Assembly (NCBI GenBank): GCA_947074265.1
Contig: CAMTPD010000149.1
Location: 1-5,393, forward strand
Direction: 5' to 3'
Length of the DNA stretch: 5,393 nt
Source of the DNA: an uncultured Porphyromonadaceae bacterium
Lineage (GTDB): Bacteria > Bacteroidota > Bacteroidia > Bacteroidales > CAMTPD01
This document shows positions 5,344 to 5,393 of the stretch, in pieces; position 1 is the stretch's first letter, and every line of letters begins with the position of its first letter. Both the position numbers and the translations under genes were made by a program. The notes below the pieces were generated by a model. The model did not search any database, had not been told where the DNA came from, and saw only the letters and a list, made by a program, of their open reading frames with translations.

Positions 5344-5393
5344 AGATCGGAAGAGCGTCGTGTAGGGAAAGAGTGTACGTCCTGGTGTAGATC
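5344..5393. other. Illumina P5-side adapter (artefact, not genomic)
   Basis: AGATCGGAAGAGC begins at 5344 and the match to the reverse complement of the read-1 primer site runs to 5376. Positions 5377-5384 (ACGTCCTG) fill the i5 index slot; as I recall it, this is the reverse complement of TruSeq HT D507. Positions 5385-5393 match the start of the reverse-complemented P5 sequence. It creates a false continuation of manC (six spurious residues and a false stop). Confidence 0.97.

Noticed and set aside
5345..5365. Residues DRKSVV and stop at the end of the manC frame
   Set aside because: Encoded by Illumina adapter sequence, not the genome.

Overview
The window is one insert of about 5.28 kb (60-5343) flanked by untrimmed Illumina TruSeq-type adapter at both ends: P7 side at 1-59, P5 side at 5344-5393. 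Nothing outside 60-5343 is biological, and the last gene is cut by the 3' adapter. The organism looks like a member of the Bacteroidota, probably Bacteroidales. The genes lack Shine-Dalgarno sequences and have AT-rich leaders. TAnnTTTG-type -7 boxes occur upstream of several starts. The GDP-fucose synthase carries a large insertion that I associate with Bacteroidetes homologues. This is an inference from content, not a database match.

Layout. Positions 73-193 hold two back-to-back intrinsic terminators: one for a + strand gene lying off the left edge, one for a transcript arriving on the - strand. Positions 194-1027 have no convincing gene; they are AT-rich and contain several short inverted repeats. 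A long hairpin (1028-1070) directly follows the - strand gene dus (1075-2049), a flavin-dependent tRNA-dihydrouridine synthase. Divergent from it is the pair gmd (2247-3401) and fcl (3401-4519), which share one base in a TAATG stop/start overlap. A strong hairpin (4531-4590) separates fcl from a convergent - strand gene of the RhaM-type sugar mutarotase family (4589-4921). After a divergent promoter region (4922-5086), the window ends in the first 85 codons of manC (5087-5343).

How the genes work together. ManC makes GDP-mannose from mannose-1-phosphate and GTP. Gmd dehydrates it to GDP-4-keto-6-deoxymannose. Fcl epimerises and reduces that to GDP-L-fucose, the fucosyl donor for surface glycans, capsule and glycoproteins. 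All visible catalytic residues are present in Gmd and Fcl, so the de novo pathway looks intact. The mutarotase acts on free 6-deoxyhexoses (L-rhamnose or L-fucose anomers), so it belongs to sugar uptake or salvage rather than to the nucleotide-sugar steps. Its position beside the GDP-fucose genes makes fucose a reasonable alternative substrate. The dus gene is an unrelated housekeeping neighbour.

I see no CRISPR array, insertion sequence, tRNA, rRNA, phage gene or defence system. The coding part is an ordinary nucleotide-sugar locus. The least explained part is the 5' gene-free kilobase, with its - strand terminator and clustered inverted repeats.
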